Shown here: one piece after another, positions 1 to 20,498 of the stretch
How the letters are laid out: each line of letters begins with the position of its first letter
Position numbering within the stretch: the stretch's first letter is position 1
Assembly: GCA_011009095.1 (NCBI GenBank)
Contig: VTPC01091034.1
Coordinates: 128,405 to 192,404 of the forward strand
Length of the DNA: 64,000 nt
Direction of reading: 5' to 3'
From: Ignelater luminosus
Lineage: Eukaryota; Arthropoda; Insecta; Coleoptera; Elateridae
Program-made: the position numbers and the translations under genes
Notes under the pieces: generated by a model
What the model saw: the letters and a program-made list of their open reading frames with translations, nothing else
What the model was told of the DNA's origin: nothing
Database searches by the model: none

Positions 1-2902
1 TACAATTGTACCCTTACCAGTTAATACACATTAATACGTTTTGTATGCGTGCATTTAATGCGCAAATGAAAATCAGCTACTGTTTTTTTTGCATTGGCGC
101 TTCAAGCCTAAGAATGCCAAATATTAACTTTCCTCTTCCTTACTTCTGATGGCGCACCAGGCACCAAGCGAGTTAGTGCATTAGTTAAGTCCCGGTGGAT
201 TTTGTGAGGTTAGTATGTCATATTATTGTGTAATCACATCATTTAGGAAGTGTTCTTCCATGTTAACATAACTTTTACTTTTAGCCTCGCGTTTAAAATC
301 TAAAAACTATACTACTCCGAGAGCGTGAAGCCCGTGAATGAAAGCAGCATTAATAACTGCGCCAATCCAGTAAACAGTTTCAGTTAAATCTAACCTCATG
401 AAAATGACTGTTAATCTCATTTACGCAAAGATTTATTGAAATAATGAACTTACTTCACACTACAAAAATGATGTTGGAAATGTCAACATAAGATTTGTGA
501 CTGTATCATATAATTTTTTATTTTCTTAATGCAGAATTTAACAATTATGAAAAATAATAGAATTTTTTTATTGTTTTGTTTTGTATTGCCCCTTTTATTG
601 TTCATAGCTGCACTCGATGAAATATGTTATTTAATATAAAATAAGCCAGAAAGAAATCAAAAAAATTCCGTCGTGTAGTACTCTGTCTTGACTATACATG
701 ATACTATATTAAGATTTTCCATATCTCAAATGTATTAATCAAAGCCAAACCCTAAGCCTTTGCAATATAACGAACGGTGCGAACGAACTTGTGCAATTCG
801 TTTCATTCTGAAAAGCACAATTAATCTAAATATAATTATAGATACAGCAGCTGAAAATCCAAAAATAAGGCAATTTAACAAAAGGTGACATCCACCGAAT
901 ATAGGTTATGTTTATAGCGAATTGTGTGCGAATATTAAAAACAAGCCAAGGAGAGGTCAATCTACTGACTACTTGATTTCTTTTAAAGCAAAAACACTTT
1001 CGCGTTTGCAAATAGAACCATTCATTAGAGTCTTATTGTTATTGTTATTAAACGTAACAAATGAAAGTAACATGAGGGCAATTTGTTAATGTAAAGCTTC
1101 TTTTAACACCGTCACGGATTATACACACTTGTGTGTAGTTATCACTTTTGTAGAACGGCGATTAAAGTTTCTGAGTTGTTAAACAAACACGAATTCATCA
1201 ATAAATTATATTTTAACGTAACTTTGTTATAGAATATGATACATCTCATAAGTAATAACTAATTCTGTAGTATAAGGTATTTTTTAATGTAAATTATCTA
1301 ATATTTTTATAATTTGTATACTTCACGTCACAATTTTTGAGAAAGTCGCATTTGCGGAGTATAACTACCTATAATGTATTATAGTACCCGATGTTTGAGT
1401 GATCTTTCTTTGAATTAAGGGAAACTAAGCAAATTTGTCAAGTTGACTGTAAAAGTCAACGAAGCTAGAGACACTTCTAGAATTAATTCTCACTATTTCT
1501 TAAAATAAAGAAATGAAAATTTTACTGTGCCTTATGCGCATTGGAAAATCTGTCCAAATGTATTACGTACCCCTAACCTGAATATTTAAAAATAGGCAAC
1601 CCATCCTACACGTGACATATTAAATACAATACTTTTACGACATAAAAACAAAATGCATTTGTAAAAATTAACAAAATAATTTAAAATAACAAATAAATTC
1701 CAACAGAAACCTTCTGTCTTATAACTTTTCTCTAGATTTAACATAAACCTTGAGCATCAGTATCTGCTATAGAAATAATAAAAATAGGAAAGACTGAATA
1801 ATAATTTGCCTGACAATGAATTAACAAATCACATTCTGTAAGCTGTACTAGTGAAAATGAAAATAAATCAATATCATACTGAATTAACATGCGTTGGTCC
1901 TTCGAGCCAGATCTAGTGGTTACTTGTATACAAGTTTTCTGAATGCCAAACGGCGTGTACAAAACTAAGTAGTATTAGAAATTTTATTCATCAAAAAGAT
2001 AAGCTGAAGAATTAAAAATTTCAAAACTTCTTTACATTTAAATTAATGGATCATTCAATCAAATAAACAAAGTACATGATCTAATATAAACCTAAAAAGA
2101 TCTAATGCAACTATAGATCATGATTATTAACAAAAAATTAAATTGGTCTTTATAGGAAAATGAATTGAACTAGTTCAATCAAGTTTAGAAAGGAAATTTG
2201 TTATTCAACTACTAATAAATTTATCGGCAACTGTCTCCGGCATAAAAATAACCCCCTGAAGTTGAATTTTCACATAAATTCAGGAAACCCATAACTTCTT
2301 CTGTTAAACCGTAATCTTTAAACAAACGTGAAACAGCTGAAGTTAAAATAAATTGATTTTTAATGTATTGTTCGCAATATATTTTAAAACGAAGAGAAAA
2401 TGGTTAGCATCAAAGTGAAAACTATATATTTTAATTCTTCCAAAATAGAAGTCATTAGAAATGTAACGTACTACTCTAAATGTCTTATACTGGGTGTTTC
2501 ATATTGGAACTAATTAAAAAAGAGATAAAATTTATAATTATATTTCGAGAAAGCAGGTCACCTTATAGACAAGAAATGCATTGATGAATGAACGAAATAA
2601 AAATTATTTTAAATATTCCATTGAAAGAAAATACCTTACAGGTTTAATCTTAACTGTAAAAAGCACAGGTAACCGATAGTATAAAGAAAATATTTAACTT
2701 TGTTAAATTTTAAAAATTTAAAACTTTGCATAATTATGACGACTCAAAATAGCAGTCGGTAAAGTAGATGAAACAACCAGCCGGTTGTAACAGACACGAT
2801 GCTTTGGAATTTTTACGTCATTTTTTAAGGTTAACATTTTGCTGTCGGTAAGGAAGGAAAGCATGTAGTGATAGAACTTTCTAAAGTAATTTTTTTATTA
2901 AA

Positions 2903-3115
2903 AATGTCTATTGGAGAAAAACACGATCGTCGCGACCTCTATTGAAAGTTTAAAAAACTAGTTTTAGGGTAATTACACTGTTACCACAACAGTTAAGACA
3001 TATCGTCAGAAGCAATCATAAATATTATAAATCACCAAATTTGGAGATTTATAGCCAACTCTGGCAACGCTGCTTGTAGATGATGATCACACCCCCCCTT
3101 TCTTTCACCATTTTC
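2903..3115 (-). repeat. Dispersed repeat, inverted relative to 32650-32822
   Basis: Read on the - strand, this stretch matches 32650-32822 with many mismatches. Shared landmarks are ATTGGAGAAAAACA, a block around GTTTAAAAAACTAGT, the phrase AATATTATAAATC and a GATGATCAC motif. The copies lie about 30 kb apart in opposite orientation. No coding potential was seen; it is probably a fragment of an old transposable element. Confidence 0.6.
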
Positions 3116-4759
3116 CTACATTTTGACGAAATTTAGCGCCATCTCTTGGCTAATGATTTTCCCTTATCGTCTATGTGTTTTAATATTCGTGGCAATCCAA
3201 ATCGCTGACATCTAGTTTCGTTCAGTATAAACAAATCGTTTGGTATTGCTCCGTCTCAAGTGGTAGCGTAAAAGATTACCGCTACATTTCGAAGCGATTG
3301 GTTTAAAAGTTAACATAAAACGGTAACCAATAGAAGGTAGGTTACTATACAAGCTAATAATAAAAGACTCACAGTTTATTCCAGAAGTTTCTTTCTATTA
3401 TGTCAGAATTTATACATTTTTAAATCGAGGTAAACGGATCGCTATGTGCATTGAACGCGCCTATAATATGTCATAACTTAAGTCAAGATAATAACCATTG
3501 GTAAACAGAACGTACCTAAATATCGTGTGCCCAAAGAGTCTTGGTATCAAGGACATTCAAGGGGCAGTTATTTAACCTCGAATTGTATCATTGATAGTCT
3601 TGACAGTCTCCACATTTTATGGCCTACTCTACTGCGTATGTTTTCATTTTTATTGCTGGAGTTGACACCTAGACTTCCGAGGCGCCCGTCAATATTAAGA
3701 CCTAAAATCAATGTTATCAAAATGCGATAAGTTATAATCTGCATATATCAAAGTCTTGATAGTTAGTTTTAGGCTAATTTTACATTTAGGTTAGTAATGA
3801 CAGCGTTGCCATAACTGGTAATTAAGAAAATATCCTTAAAACTTGCTTCATTCGAGATCGCCACACTAGTTCTTGTTAACCCTTGTTTCGTAAGAAAGAT
3901 TACTTCTGACAACATTATCTATCTTTTTTGCACAGATTGCTCGGTCAACCTTTACATACAGTGTGTGTGTATTTTAAAACGATCCACCCTTAATATCTGG
4001 TAAACAAATGGAGATATCGAAATAATAAAGAACATCAATTAATTACACATTAAAATACCTAATTAACTCAATAATAGAGGTCGCTATGTCCGCTCTCGCA
4101 TATTATAACCCAAGAATCTTAAATGTTGCCCCACCTCTTGTGATACCTTGTTGGAAAGGAAATAACAATAACAGTCTTTTGGTGAAAACAAAATTCAAAT
4201 CGGACTACCAGATCGAAAGTTGCCAAATAGTCTCGTTTTAGTGATGAGTTTAAATCGCTTTAACCAAGTAAATAAATAGACATTTCAATTGCTTTGGTGT
4301 ACTTATTTCAGATATCAAATAGATGAACGTAGACATTTTTAATTGAATTGTTAATAGAGAGTCAAAACAGTAGAAATGAAACAACCGAAAATGGACATTC
4401 CTTTAAATGAAGCACCTAACCTAACAGCTCAATTCACACTATTCAACTCCAAATAGGTGTATTAGCACTTATTTTTAATTCAGAATTATCACTGAAACAA
4501 TTTAATTGGCCAAGGTAAATCATATTCTTTACGCATACTATCGTATCTCGATTGTTTCAATATGTGCTTTAGACTTTAGATGAAAAACAAGTGCAACTTC
4601 ATATTTTTGCAATTCATAAGGTGAATTCAACTATTAACGTGAATTGTTACGTCTTAAAAAATTGTTGTCCGCAAACCCACTTCAAGAGGGAGTTGACGGA
4701 GCGAGGGTGCGCAAACGTCAAAAATTCAAATATTTTGTAGTTCTTTAGGTTTGTTTGTT

Positions 4760-5110
4760 TACTTCACACTAGTATACAGCTTACGCTTAGTGTAGTACAC
4801 TGTGTTAAAAAGTCTAACACGTGCAATAGTGTACACTGTATGGTGTTCGACAACTATGATCTGAAGTTGGCATCTACACTGTTTGGTATTCGTAAAAGTA
4901 CCGAGTACCTGCAGTAGTGTAGTGCATGGGTGTACGGTTTTTGACACGATCAAAGACATCACAATAAACTACACTACACTCGGATGCACCGTTTCGTATT
5001 GCTACTGGTCTTACACTACACTAACTGTATGTTCGTTTACTATACACAAATGCACATTTAAACGTCACACGGTGTACTTATTAAAATGTTGCACCGATGT
5101 TAATAATGGC
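4760..5110. other. Block dense in TACACT/AGTGTA motifs on both strands
   Basis: About 350 bp contain many occurrences of TACACT, TAGTGTA, ACTACACTA and close variants in both orientations. Examples are near 4790, 4830, 4873, 4913, 4970 and 5010. The density is well above the surrounding AT-rich DNA. No protein or RNA family is recognised. It could be a transposon end with subterminal motifs or a factor-binding cluster. Confidence 0.35.
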
Positions 5111-5822
5111 AAAGAAATCTAAACTACAAAATGTAACTAGTTGAAAAAACTTGAACCGACCCTGACTAGTTTTCACTTATTTTGCGTCGCCGCAAACAAC
5201 TTGCTGCTAACTTCACTGTGTCAGCTGTTTGTTTTGCTTTACGTCTTTTTGCGCGGCAGATTCGATGATTGTTATCAGGAATGTTACAAAGAATTTATAG
5301 AATGTGAACAAACGAAAGGGTGCGTTATTAAATTATTTTAAAAAAAACTGATAGACTGATTGCCAGAAAAGTACTTACCTACTCATAGATATTTTTTAAG
5401 TCGAAGAGTCTAGAGATTCCAGAACCAAACTAACTTGGGGGGCAACTAGGGCAGAAATCTAAAATTAGTAATTCAGTGTTATGATACTGGGGTCAAAATA
5501 ATTATTTACAGACTTGGAACCAAATTAAATTTGTTCGACCCTGGACTTGCCCAGAAATTTTTTTTTTGGGGTTGTCAAATGATTAAGACAAATGAATTTT
5601 GATTTTAAAATTTGAAATTTTTTAAACTTCTGATTATGTAACTATGTCAGTTTTTAGTACACTTATCTTGTAAAAAGAATCAATTATTTCAAAAATGAGA
5701 ATATATTTGAAGGGCGCGAGAAAAGAACTGACTAAGTCTAAAACTTTCATTTTTGCGACTCCTACATTATCTTATAGTTAAAAATATAGGCAATATCTTG
5801 ACTTTTAATATATCACTAACTA

Positions 5823-6347
5823 ACTCGGGTTCGGGCCGGGCCTTAGTTTAAAAATTAATCGGGCTTTTTGGGTTTACATCGACCTGTAGGGCCGCTCTGG
5901 CCTTTCGAGCAGTTTGCGCTTGTCGTGCTACTCGGGCCATTTGCGTCCGTCGAGCCGTTTGGGCCTCTCAAGCTTACCTGACCTGTCAAGATTATCAGGT
6001 CGATCAGGCTTTTCGAGTCATTATTTTTGTAGTTATTCGAAGGAGCGGACGATTTCAGACTGCACCGGACCTAGTCCTTTTCCTTACTTTTCTGACTCGG
6101 ACTGAGATCTTTTTCATACTGACCCGGACAGGAGAATTTTTGTACTGCACCGTGAACGGAACGAGTTTCTTCGTCGGGCTTTTGCTCGACCCGGCTCAAA
6201 GCTTGTGTTTAAGTCAGGTTGAGCCTGAGTTTGAAAATCTATCAGGCTTACGTCAGATCAATCCTGTCAAGTCTTTCGGGCTGCTGGGGCTTTTCTTCGG
6301 TTCGAGTCAAGTTCATCAGGCCTGGAAATTTCGGTCCGTGCACGGCT
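5823..6347 (+). repeat. CGGGC-rich dispersed repeat, copy 1
   Basis: This GC-rich, low-complexity block has phrases such as TCGGGCCGGGCC, CGGGCTTTTT and GGGCCGCTC, and it ends near GGAAATTTCGGTCCGTGCA. It shares its start (TTCGGGCC followed by a run of TTTAAAAATT and CGGGC) and end (GGAAATTTCGG, CGGCTCTA) with copy 3 at 62757-63396. Its start also matches the inverted copy at 53905-54380. Open frames across it are composition artefacts. It is probably a non-autonomous transposon of hAT type, but its exact ends and target duplication were not resolved. Confidence 0.55.
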
Positions 6348-6465
6348 CTAGTTCAACCTCTTCCAAATGCTTAATTGTAGAACTGTGAAAATGTTTATTT
6401 ACATATTACTGGGCGAAAAGCTACATTCTTTCTTGTTTTATTATATTATAGCATACATCAGTTTA

Positions 6466-6493
6466 CGAGGGTGGTCTGAAAAGTTTCCGACCT
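6466..6493 (+). repeat. Mariner left terminal inverted repeat
   Basis: This 28-bp repeat is identical to the reverse complement of 7720-7747. It is preceded by the target TA at 6464-6465. Confidence 0.95.
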
Positions 6494-6530
6494 AACAAAG
6501 ATACAAGACATTTTTTCTGAAAATTTTTTT

Positions 6531-7580
6531 TTATTTTTCGACATAGTCTCCTTGTAACTCTACACACTTCTCCCAGCGATGCTCCCATCTCTGTAACCCG
6601 TCCAAATAGTACTCGGCATTTTTCTATGTAAAATAATTGTTCACGAAGGTGATTGCCTCTTCATTTGACGAAAATCTTTGTCCTCCGAGCGCAATTTTTA
6701 GATGAGGGAACAAAAAGAAGTCGCTTGGGGCTAGATCTGGTGAGTAAGGCGGATGGTCAAGCAGTTCAAACCGTAATTCGTGGATTTTCACCATGGCAAC
6801 CGCTGAGGCGTGAGACGGTGCGTTGTCTTGGTGAAACAGGATTTTCTTTTTCTGCAAATGTGACCGTTTTTTCGCAAGTTCTGCTTTCAGCTTGTCAAGT
6901 AATGATGCATAGTATGCTCCTGTAATGGTTTTTCCTTTTTGAAGATAATCGATTAAAATAACTCCATGACTATCCCAAAAAACAGTCGCCATCACTTTCC
7001 CAGCCGAAAAAACAGTTTTTGCTTTTTTTGGAGCCGGTTCCCCCTTTGCAGTCCACTGTTTGGACTGTATTTTTGTTTCGGGCGTATAATGGTGTATCCA
7101 AGTTTCATCTACAGTAATTAATCGGCGCCAAAACTCGGATTTATTTCGCCTAAACTGCGCCAAAAGAGCGTTGGAAATATTCATTCGAACACGTTTTTGG
7201 TCTAACGTGAGCAAACGCGGCACCCAACGCGCGGACAGCTTTCTCATGCCTAAATGTTGATTTAATATGTGAAAAACACGTTCTTTTGACATGTTCATAA
7301 CCTCTGCTATCTCTCTCACTTTAATTCGGCGGTCGTCTAGCACCATTTGGTGAACTTTGGCGATGTTTTCGTCGGTAGTTGCAGTTTTTGGACGTCCCGA
7401 ACGTTCATCGTCTCCCAAGCTCTTACGGCCACGTTTAAATTCAGCAGCCCAAAATTTCACTGTGGTAAATGATGGTGCAGAGTCCCCATACACAGAATCC
7501 AACTCATCTTTTATTTGCGAAGGCGTATTGCCTTTCAAAAACAAATATTTAATGACAGCTCGATACTCGATTTTGTCCAT
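6531..7580 (-). pseudogene. Mariner transposase with one in-frame stop
   Basis: This is a cut-and-paste transposase of the mariner family. The natural start is the ATG at 7578-7580 (MDKIEYRAV); a GTG further upstream is not convincing. The N-terminal half is the paired-like helix-turn-helix region, including the conserved GRPKT-type linker (SGRPKTATT). The catalytic DD34D residues are visible in VDETW, HQDNAPSH and PYSPDLAPSDFF. A TAG at 6624-6626 stops the frame after 318 residues. The same frame then runs open for 30 more codons rich in W/E/K to a TAA at 6531-6533, giving a mariner-typical 349 residues if read through. The stop would remove the conserved C-terminal tail (WEKCVE region). Apart from that substitution I see no lesion. 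Confidence 0.93.
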
Positions 7581-7719
7581 TTTCACAAAAAAACTCACAT
7601 CAACTCACTCAAACGACTGTTACATAAAAACTGCGCGTCCAAAATGGCTGAAACTTTGGTGAGTAACTGTCAACAGATGAACAACGAAATTCAGTAGCTT
7701 TTATTTACGAGTGTGGTTG

Positions 7720-7747
7720 AGGTCGGAAACTTTTCAGACCACCCTCG
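7720..7747 (-). repeat. Mariner right terminal inverted repeat
   Basis: This 28-bp repeat is the exact inverse of 6466-6493. It is followed by the target TA at 7748-7749. Confidence 0.95.
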
Positions 7748-7854
7748 TAATATTGAAAAGTTTTCTCGACCATGCGACGTTTTGTGACATCCAACAAATT
7801 TGCCTTAATATCTCGATCTCGAACAAGAAACTACAACAAGGTTTTTGGTGATTT

Positions 7855-7930
7855 GTTTAGCAGGGGTGGATTAGAACTTAAACATCTCCCCTCTTCCTGT
7901 GAGCACGCCACTGAGCTACTTGAATTTTTG
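7855..7930 (-). repeat. Possible tRNA-derived SINE head
   Basis: On the - strand the sequence contains TAGCTCAGTGG, a good polymerase III A box. About 45 bases later comes GTTCTAATCC, a slightly degenerate B box. The spacing fits a tRNA-like promoter, but I could not fold a full cloverleaf (the T stem does not pair). An old SINE or tRNA pseudogene is therefore more likely than a working tRNA. Confidence 0.4.
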
Positions 7931-10142
7931 CGTTTGCGTTTGTGCTTAATAGAAATATTTAGGTGTATTTTGCTATTATAATATTTCATATTTGCATATG
8001 AATATCAGGCAGTGGCTGTACGATCCCTGCAGTTGCAAAAAATATCCGCGAGACGGCGAAAGCATTGCGTTTGACAAGAACTTTCCTAGCGTTCCCGTTA
8101 CACACCCCTGGCTTAAGGCGTGGCTGAGCAAAAGAATTCTGTTCAAACGATGCCAATTTAAATATCTGTCGTAACTTTCAAGTAGGTAGATTTAGTTTTA
8201 TGTAGATTGTGGCCAGAGCCGGATTAAGGCAATTTGGGCGCCTTAGGCTGATAACAGTTGAAATGTGAAACGCAAACTCTGATACCTACCTTAAAATTTT
8301 GTTTTTGTTTTGTTTGTTTTTTTTTTTCATTTTCTTACTACTGTTTTACAGTAGCTGGTGACCAAGCGATTTTTTCAACCTTCAACATTCGTTTTTTTTT
8401 TTGAACTCGCGGTCCGAAGCGTCCAGGAAGTAAGCTAGTTGGCGGACCTTTGTGGTTTTGCCAAATTTATATTCTTTTCTATTTCCATCTTTTTTCTATT
8501 AAGAACGCCACAAAACAATAACTGTCTTGAAAAAACTAACTTTGAACTGAGCAAGATACTTCTTGCGGTTACCAAATATCGCTTATTTCCAGTTCTAATT
8601 ATATAATAAACATATTCTAAGGTAAATCTTTTGTTCTTCTATAAAAAAAATTGATCTTGCAAGCGCATCGATTTGTTGATGTGATGAATTTCAGAGCTAT
8701 ATAAGCGAAAAGCAGATATTGTAGTCATCGCCCTTGAAATTACGAGAAGCTGACTGTTACTGTCCTTAACGCCGCCCGGCTCTGTCTAAACTGTTCGTAA
8801 AACAATATCAGAAAGATCTTTCATTATCTGTGTATAGTTTGCCAACGGAAAATTACAATACAGTGATTTTGACGTTCCAGCCATCCATCCTCATAACTAG
8901 TGATGTAATAAGGCGGTATTTAATTAATGATTTTGAAGGATAAGGCCGAGTAATATTTATTCTTAGGATCTGCGCGTTGGAATGTATCAAAAATACAATT
9001 TACACAAATTCAATTACAAATAGCGAGTGCAGTTTTTACTGTAAAAAATTGAAACGTCTTGTATACTATGAATTGAACTATTTTTCAAGTCACTTGGTTA
9101 TTTTTTTTTTGCCAAAGTGTTGTAAAGTACCAACGCTATTTTTACTTTAAAACTATATCTGTAGGTTAATCTTCTAAACGAAGTTTGTTTTGAATTATTT
9201 TTAGAAACTTTCAAGGTTTTGGGAAAATAATTAGATGGTCAGCCTGATAAATTTTTTAAATGGTAGGTATTAAAACATATTTTAATACCCCTTTCTGAAT
9301 GTTTTGACAATTTATTAGAGTTTAGTTTCTTTTTGGCAACGGGAAATGATAAACACAATAATTGTTATTCGGCGTGCCTAAACGCACGTGACATGTTACG
9401 TCGTATGACTGATTGCATTTAACGTTAAAATAGAAATATTTATATAAACGATCGATTCCGCCTGTTTTTAATTTTAAACCGTTATATTTTTCCAATTGTT
9501 TTTCTTTTTTGATTTTCTCTCTCTTTTTTTGTCCGAGATGAATGACAAAAGACCCCGTATTCGAATATTCAGCTTTGACTTTTTTTTCTCTTTGGTAAAA
9601 TTAATTAATTCTAACACTAATTTACATCTGTACGATGTCTTCATCGACGAGGTCACGCAGTGGTGGTGGGGCCGTGTGCAGTCGTCGCGGCGCTGGTCCC
9701 TCTTGTTCCCTGCGTTTATGCGGCCCGTCGTGTATTCCATCATCGTTCTGTAACTATAAGTTATATGTTCTGATCCTTGTCCGCGATTTTGAATAGCGTT
9801 CGCTCCATAAAGGGACCCGGTGACCGCCGTTATATGAGTAACTTGACTAAATCAATCCTGCCCGAGTTATTTTTACATTTCGTTAGGTAGGACCCGGATT
9901 AATATGGTATTTTATCCTATTTTTCGTAAAATGGACATATGATAATATTTTGGCGACAACAACGACGTCCATGCTAGTTTACTGGTTTCGACCACTTGTT
10001 GGATTTATATCAACAGGTGGTTGCGTGCTTTACTTTGCTATTAAGAACCGAACGAACGGTGCTTCTTTAAACTTTGAATTTCATATTTTTCGAAGATTAA
10101 AAACTGATAATAATTATTAATGACGATGATATTATTATATAG
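7931..10142. other. Non-coding DNA upstream of the first visible paxillin exon
   Basis: No convincing exon was found. A GC-richer patch at 9635-9745 stands out and could be part of a 5' exon or promoter of paxillin, but its open frames resemble nothing I know. At 9988-10020 there is a short imperfect palindrome (CCACTTGTTG and CAACAGGTGG) containing E-box-like halves. A TE-like phrase (CCGGATTAAGGC) occurs near 8220. Confidence 0.4.
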
Positions 10143-17893
<7,751 letters not shown>

Positions 17894-18125
17894 TTTAGAA
17901 GTTTATTTTCTTTATTTCATTTTGTTAAAAGAGAATTTTTGTTTTCTTTTTTTTCTTTATTTCCCTAAAAAGGAAATTCTCTAAATACTAAACAATTACA
18001 AGTCAGATGCATTTATTGAAATATTTTTATCCTTTTTAATACTGTGGCTAATAGTACAGAACAAGTTGATTTTTATATCTTCTACTTAATGTAAGAGTTA
18101 GTGTTATTACTGTAACTGTAATAAA
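17894..18125 (+). terminator. 3' UTR of long paxillin with poly(A) signal
   Basis: AATAAA is at 18120-18125, 227 bp after the stop at 17891-17893. Additional U-rich DNA surrounds it. Confidence 0.5.
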
Positions 18126-20373
18126 GAGATGATACAAAAGGCAAAATGGTACAAAATGAAATTATCAAAAGTACTTATTTCGATTATTTGGTATTAATTT
18201 AAAAAGGAAGTAATTAAATTAAACAAATTTAATTTTGCACTTTGTTATTTTATTCACTTGTGTTCTAAGGGTATGTTTATTTCTTGTTTTAATTAATATT
18301 AAAAAGAATTTTAAGTGGAGAAATTTTTAAAAACGTGCGTAATTTATTAATGGCGTAATTAATGATATAATACAGTTAACGATGGTATTTTGCCAAACTA
18401 ACAAATTAGTATGGATTTATTTTTTAAAAATATAGAACTTATCCAAGTCTATAAAAGCCTTTTATTCTTTTTTACCTGTCCTAATACAAAGTACTGCAAG
18501 ATCAAGGTCATGTAAAATGGTAAGTATTGCAGATTATGGAGAGATCGAATGATATTTTCTTCATGGTACACTTTGGCAGAAGTATTGGTGCACAAAAACA
18601 AGTGTCATAGCTTAAACACTCTGGGACTTCACTCCATTAATGCCAAATCAACAAATAAAAAGTTTGTTTTTTAAAGACAAATACTAAACAATGCATTGTA
18701 GATATGACAAATCCAATATTGATAAAAAGAAGATTCCATGAAGATCCAAATACGTGAGAACATCAATAGCATCATATTTAAGATAAAGTCACATTATTGT
18801 GTCATGCATACAGGGAACACCTTGTACACGGTGTATTTAAAATGGTATATAATATGTAAATACACCACATTATTCTATATCTCAAACAGAAATTCTAATA
18901 CCGTTTTGAAGAAAACTTCATCATTGCTGTAGTATAATTGAACTTTTCATATTAGGTAGCTTTGGAAAAACAGTAGTTAGTTGTTGATACTAATGTCATA
19001 TGAAAATGCGCCATTTTAAATACACCCTGTATAAGAGAATAGTATATATCGAAAGTGAGAGTGGATATGATGCCCATATCACGTGAGGATAAGGTTCGGG
19101 GCTTGACGTCGAAGGTTTTTTGTAGTTTTCTTCTTTTTTTCTATAATAAATACTTTGATAAATGGTATATTCAATAACAGCTTTCTTAATTACATCATAC
19201 CTTACGAAAATATTACTAACAAGCTATTTCTGAAAGCTGAAAAAGCAGATATGTTGAGACTTACTATGATTGCCATTTAAAAAATTTACCTTTTTTTGTT
19301 ATAACTTGAAAACAAATGAATAAAACAAAAATGTAAAGTAGTTAGATTATTTTATTCTAAACATTAAACCATAGAAAAAATGCTCAAATAATCTTTTTTC
19401 TATTTTTTTTAAATAACAGAGGTATACCGCCACTTGATGCAATTTGAAAAACCAACATGCACCTATAATTCAAAAATAAAAGAAGATATTTAAATTCTGA
19501 TTACATCAATGAATTCAGCAGAGAAAAGTAGATCAATAACATGTATTTGGTTTTCTTCTAGCTTTTCTAGTTTTTGAGGATCATGCACCCACCTTGTATT
19601 TGGGCCGCTCTGTACAAAAGCATTTTTATTTTTTAAAAGTTACTTTTCATTACAATTTTTATTATAGTGCTTTTGTTTTATTTTAATAAATGAAATTCAT
19701 TGGTAATAAACAAAATTTTTGCAATTTCTGTGTTTGTCGTAACAAGTTATACTGTTTGTGGCTGTAAATGCACACAGTATCTACTCAATATGCATGGCTA
19801 TAGTGTGACAAAATTCCATAGAAAGATGTTTGATGAAACCATGAAGTGGTGAGAAACCATTGAACATTATATGTATATTATAGAACAATGGCAAGCGATG
19901 TAATTTTACTATTTTAAGACTCCATATTTTGATGATGCATAGTAATATAAAAAGTGATTTGTAGCAATCTTACATCATCAGCATTTCTTTTTAATTCCAA
20001 CATATGTTTCTTGGTATTTTTCTAATTCCCTTCAAAACTTATTTTACAATAATGTAAGTATCAGAAAATACCAATTTTTTTTTTGATAAAAATGCAGAGA
20101 TTTACAGAAGTTTAAGTTTTATTATTAGTACTTACAAAATCACAGCGTTTATATATTAAAATCATACTGGATAATTATTTTTCATAAGCAATACCTGGTT
20201 TTTGTGTTTGTTTTGTAAACACTTTTAATATCATCAATTAATTTTCTGTAATTTACATTTTTATAAAAAGATTAAGCAAAATACTTTTGAAAATGTTCGA
20301 CTTTATTCTATATTTTCTGGGAACACCGTATATGCACATGTACATAGCGGCAAAAAGCCTTTTGAATGTAAAA
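18126..20373. other. Non-coding DNA between convergent genes
   Basis: This AT-rich stretch between the paxillin 3' end and the minus-strand small gene has no exon-like sequence. It contains a miniature inverted-repeat element (18827-19029). Confidence 0.6.
18827..19029. mobile_element. Miniature inverted-repeat element, TA target
   Basis: A 203-bp segment begins CACGGTGTATTTAAAATGG and ends with the inverse of CAGGGTGTATTTAAAATGG (one mismatch). It is flanked by TA at 18825-18826 and 19030-19031. It has no coding capacity, and the TA duplication points to the Tc1/mariner superfamily. Confidence 0.7.
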
Positions 20374-20379
20374 TTTATT
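20374..20379 (-). terminator. Possible poly(A) signal of the minus-strand small gene
   Basis: AATAAA on the - strand lies about 120 bp beyond the stop codon of the gene ending at 20499. Confidence 0.4.
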
Positions 20380-20498
20380 AATACAAGCATTTAGTACTAC
20401 ACACATAATCTAAAGTAAATTAAACTTTAGAACAAGTTCATATATTTATATCAAAATTTACAAATAATAAATATTAAGCTAACAAACTAGAACATAAG

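Larger units (their letters stand above)
1..5820. other. AT-rich non-coding DNA upstream of paxillin
   Basis: I see no exon-like reading frame with flanking splice sites and recognisable protein similarity in this stretch. Open frames here are short (under 85 codons), and none resembles a known family. It may be intergenic or the 5' intron of paxillin, because the LD1-coding first exon of that gene was not located. Separately listed inside it are a dispersed repeat (2903-3115) and a motif-dense block (4760-5110). Confidence 0.5.
6466..7747 (-). mobile_element. Near-complete mariner element (Tc1/mariner, DD34D)
   Basis: This 1,282-bp element is bounded by perfect 28-bp terminal inverted repeats (6466-6493 and 7720-7747, starting CGAGGGTGGTCTGAAAAG). 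It is flanked on both sides by a TA dinucleotide (6464-6465, 7748-7749), the expected mariner target duplication. It carries a single transposase gene on the - strand. Identical ends and an almost open reading frame indicate a recent insertion. It lies in non-coding DNA upstream of the paxillin exons and interrupts no recognised gene. Confidence 0.95.

Noticed and set aside
5141..5341. 66-codon frame ending in a cysteine-containing stretch (FDDCYQECYKEF) before a GTGCGT-like donor
   Set aside because: No acceptor, family likeness or downstream exon; the first half looks like random hydrophobic translation.
9536..9760. Candidate first exon of paxillin in a GC-richer patch
   Set aside because: No LD1-like sequence (LDALLADL) in any frame and no clear start plus donor combination.
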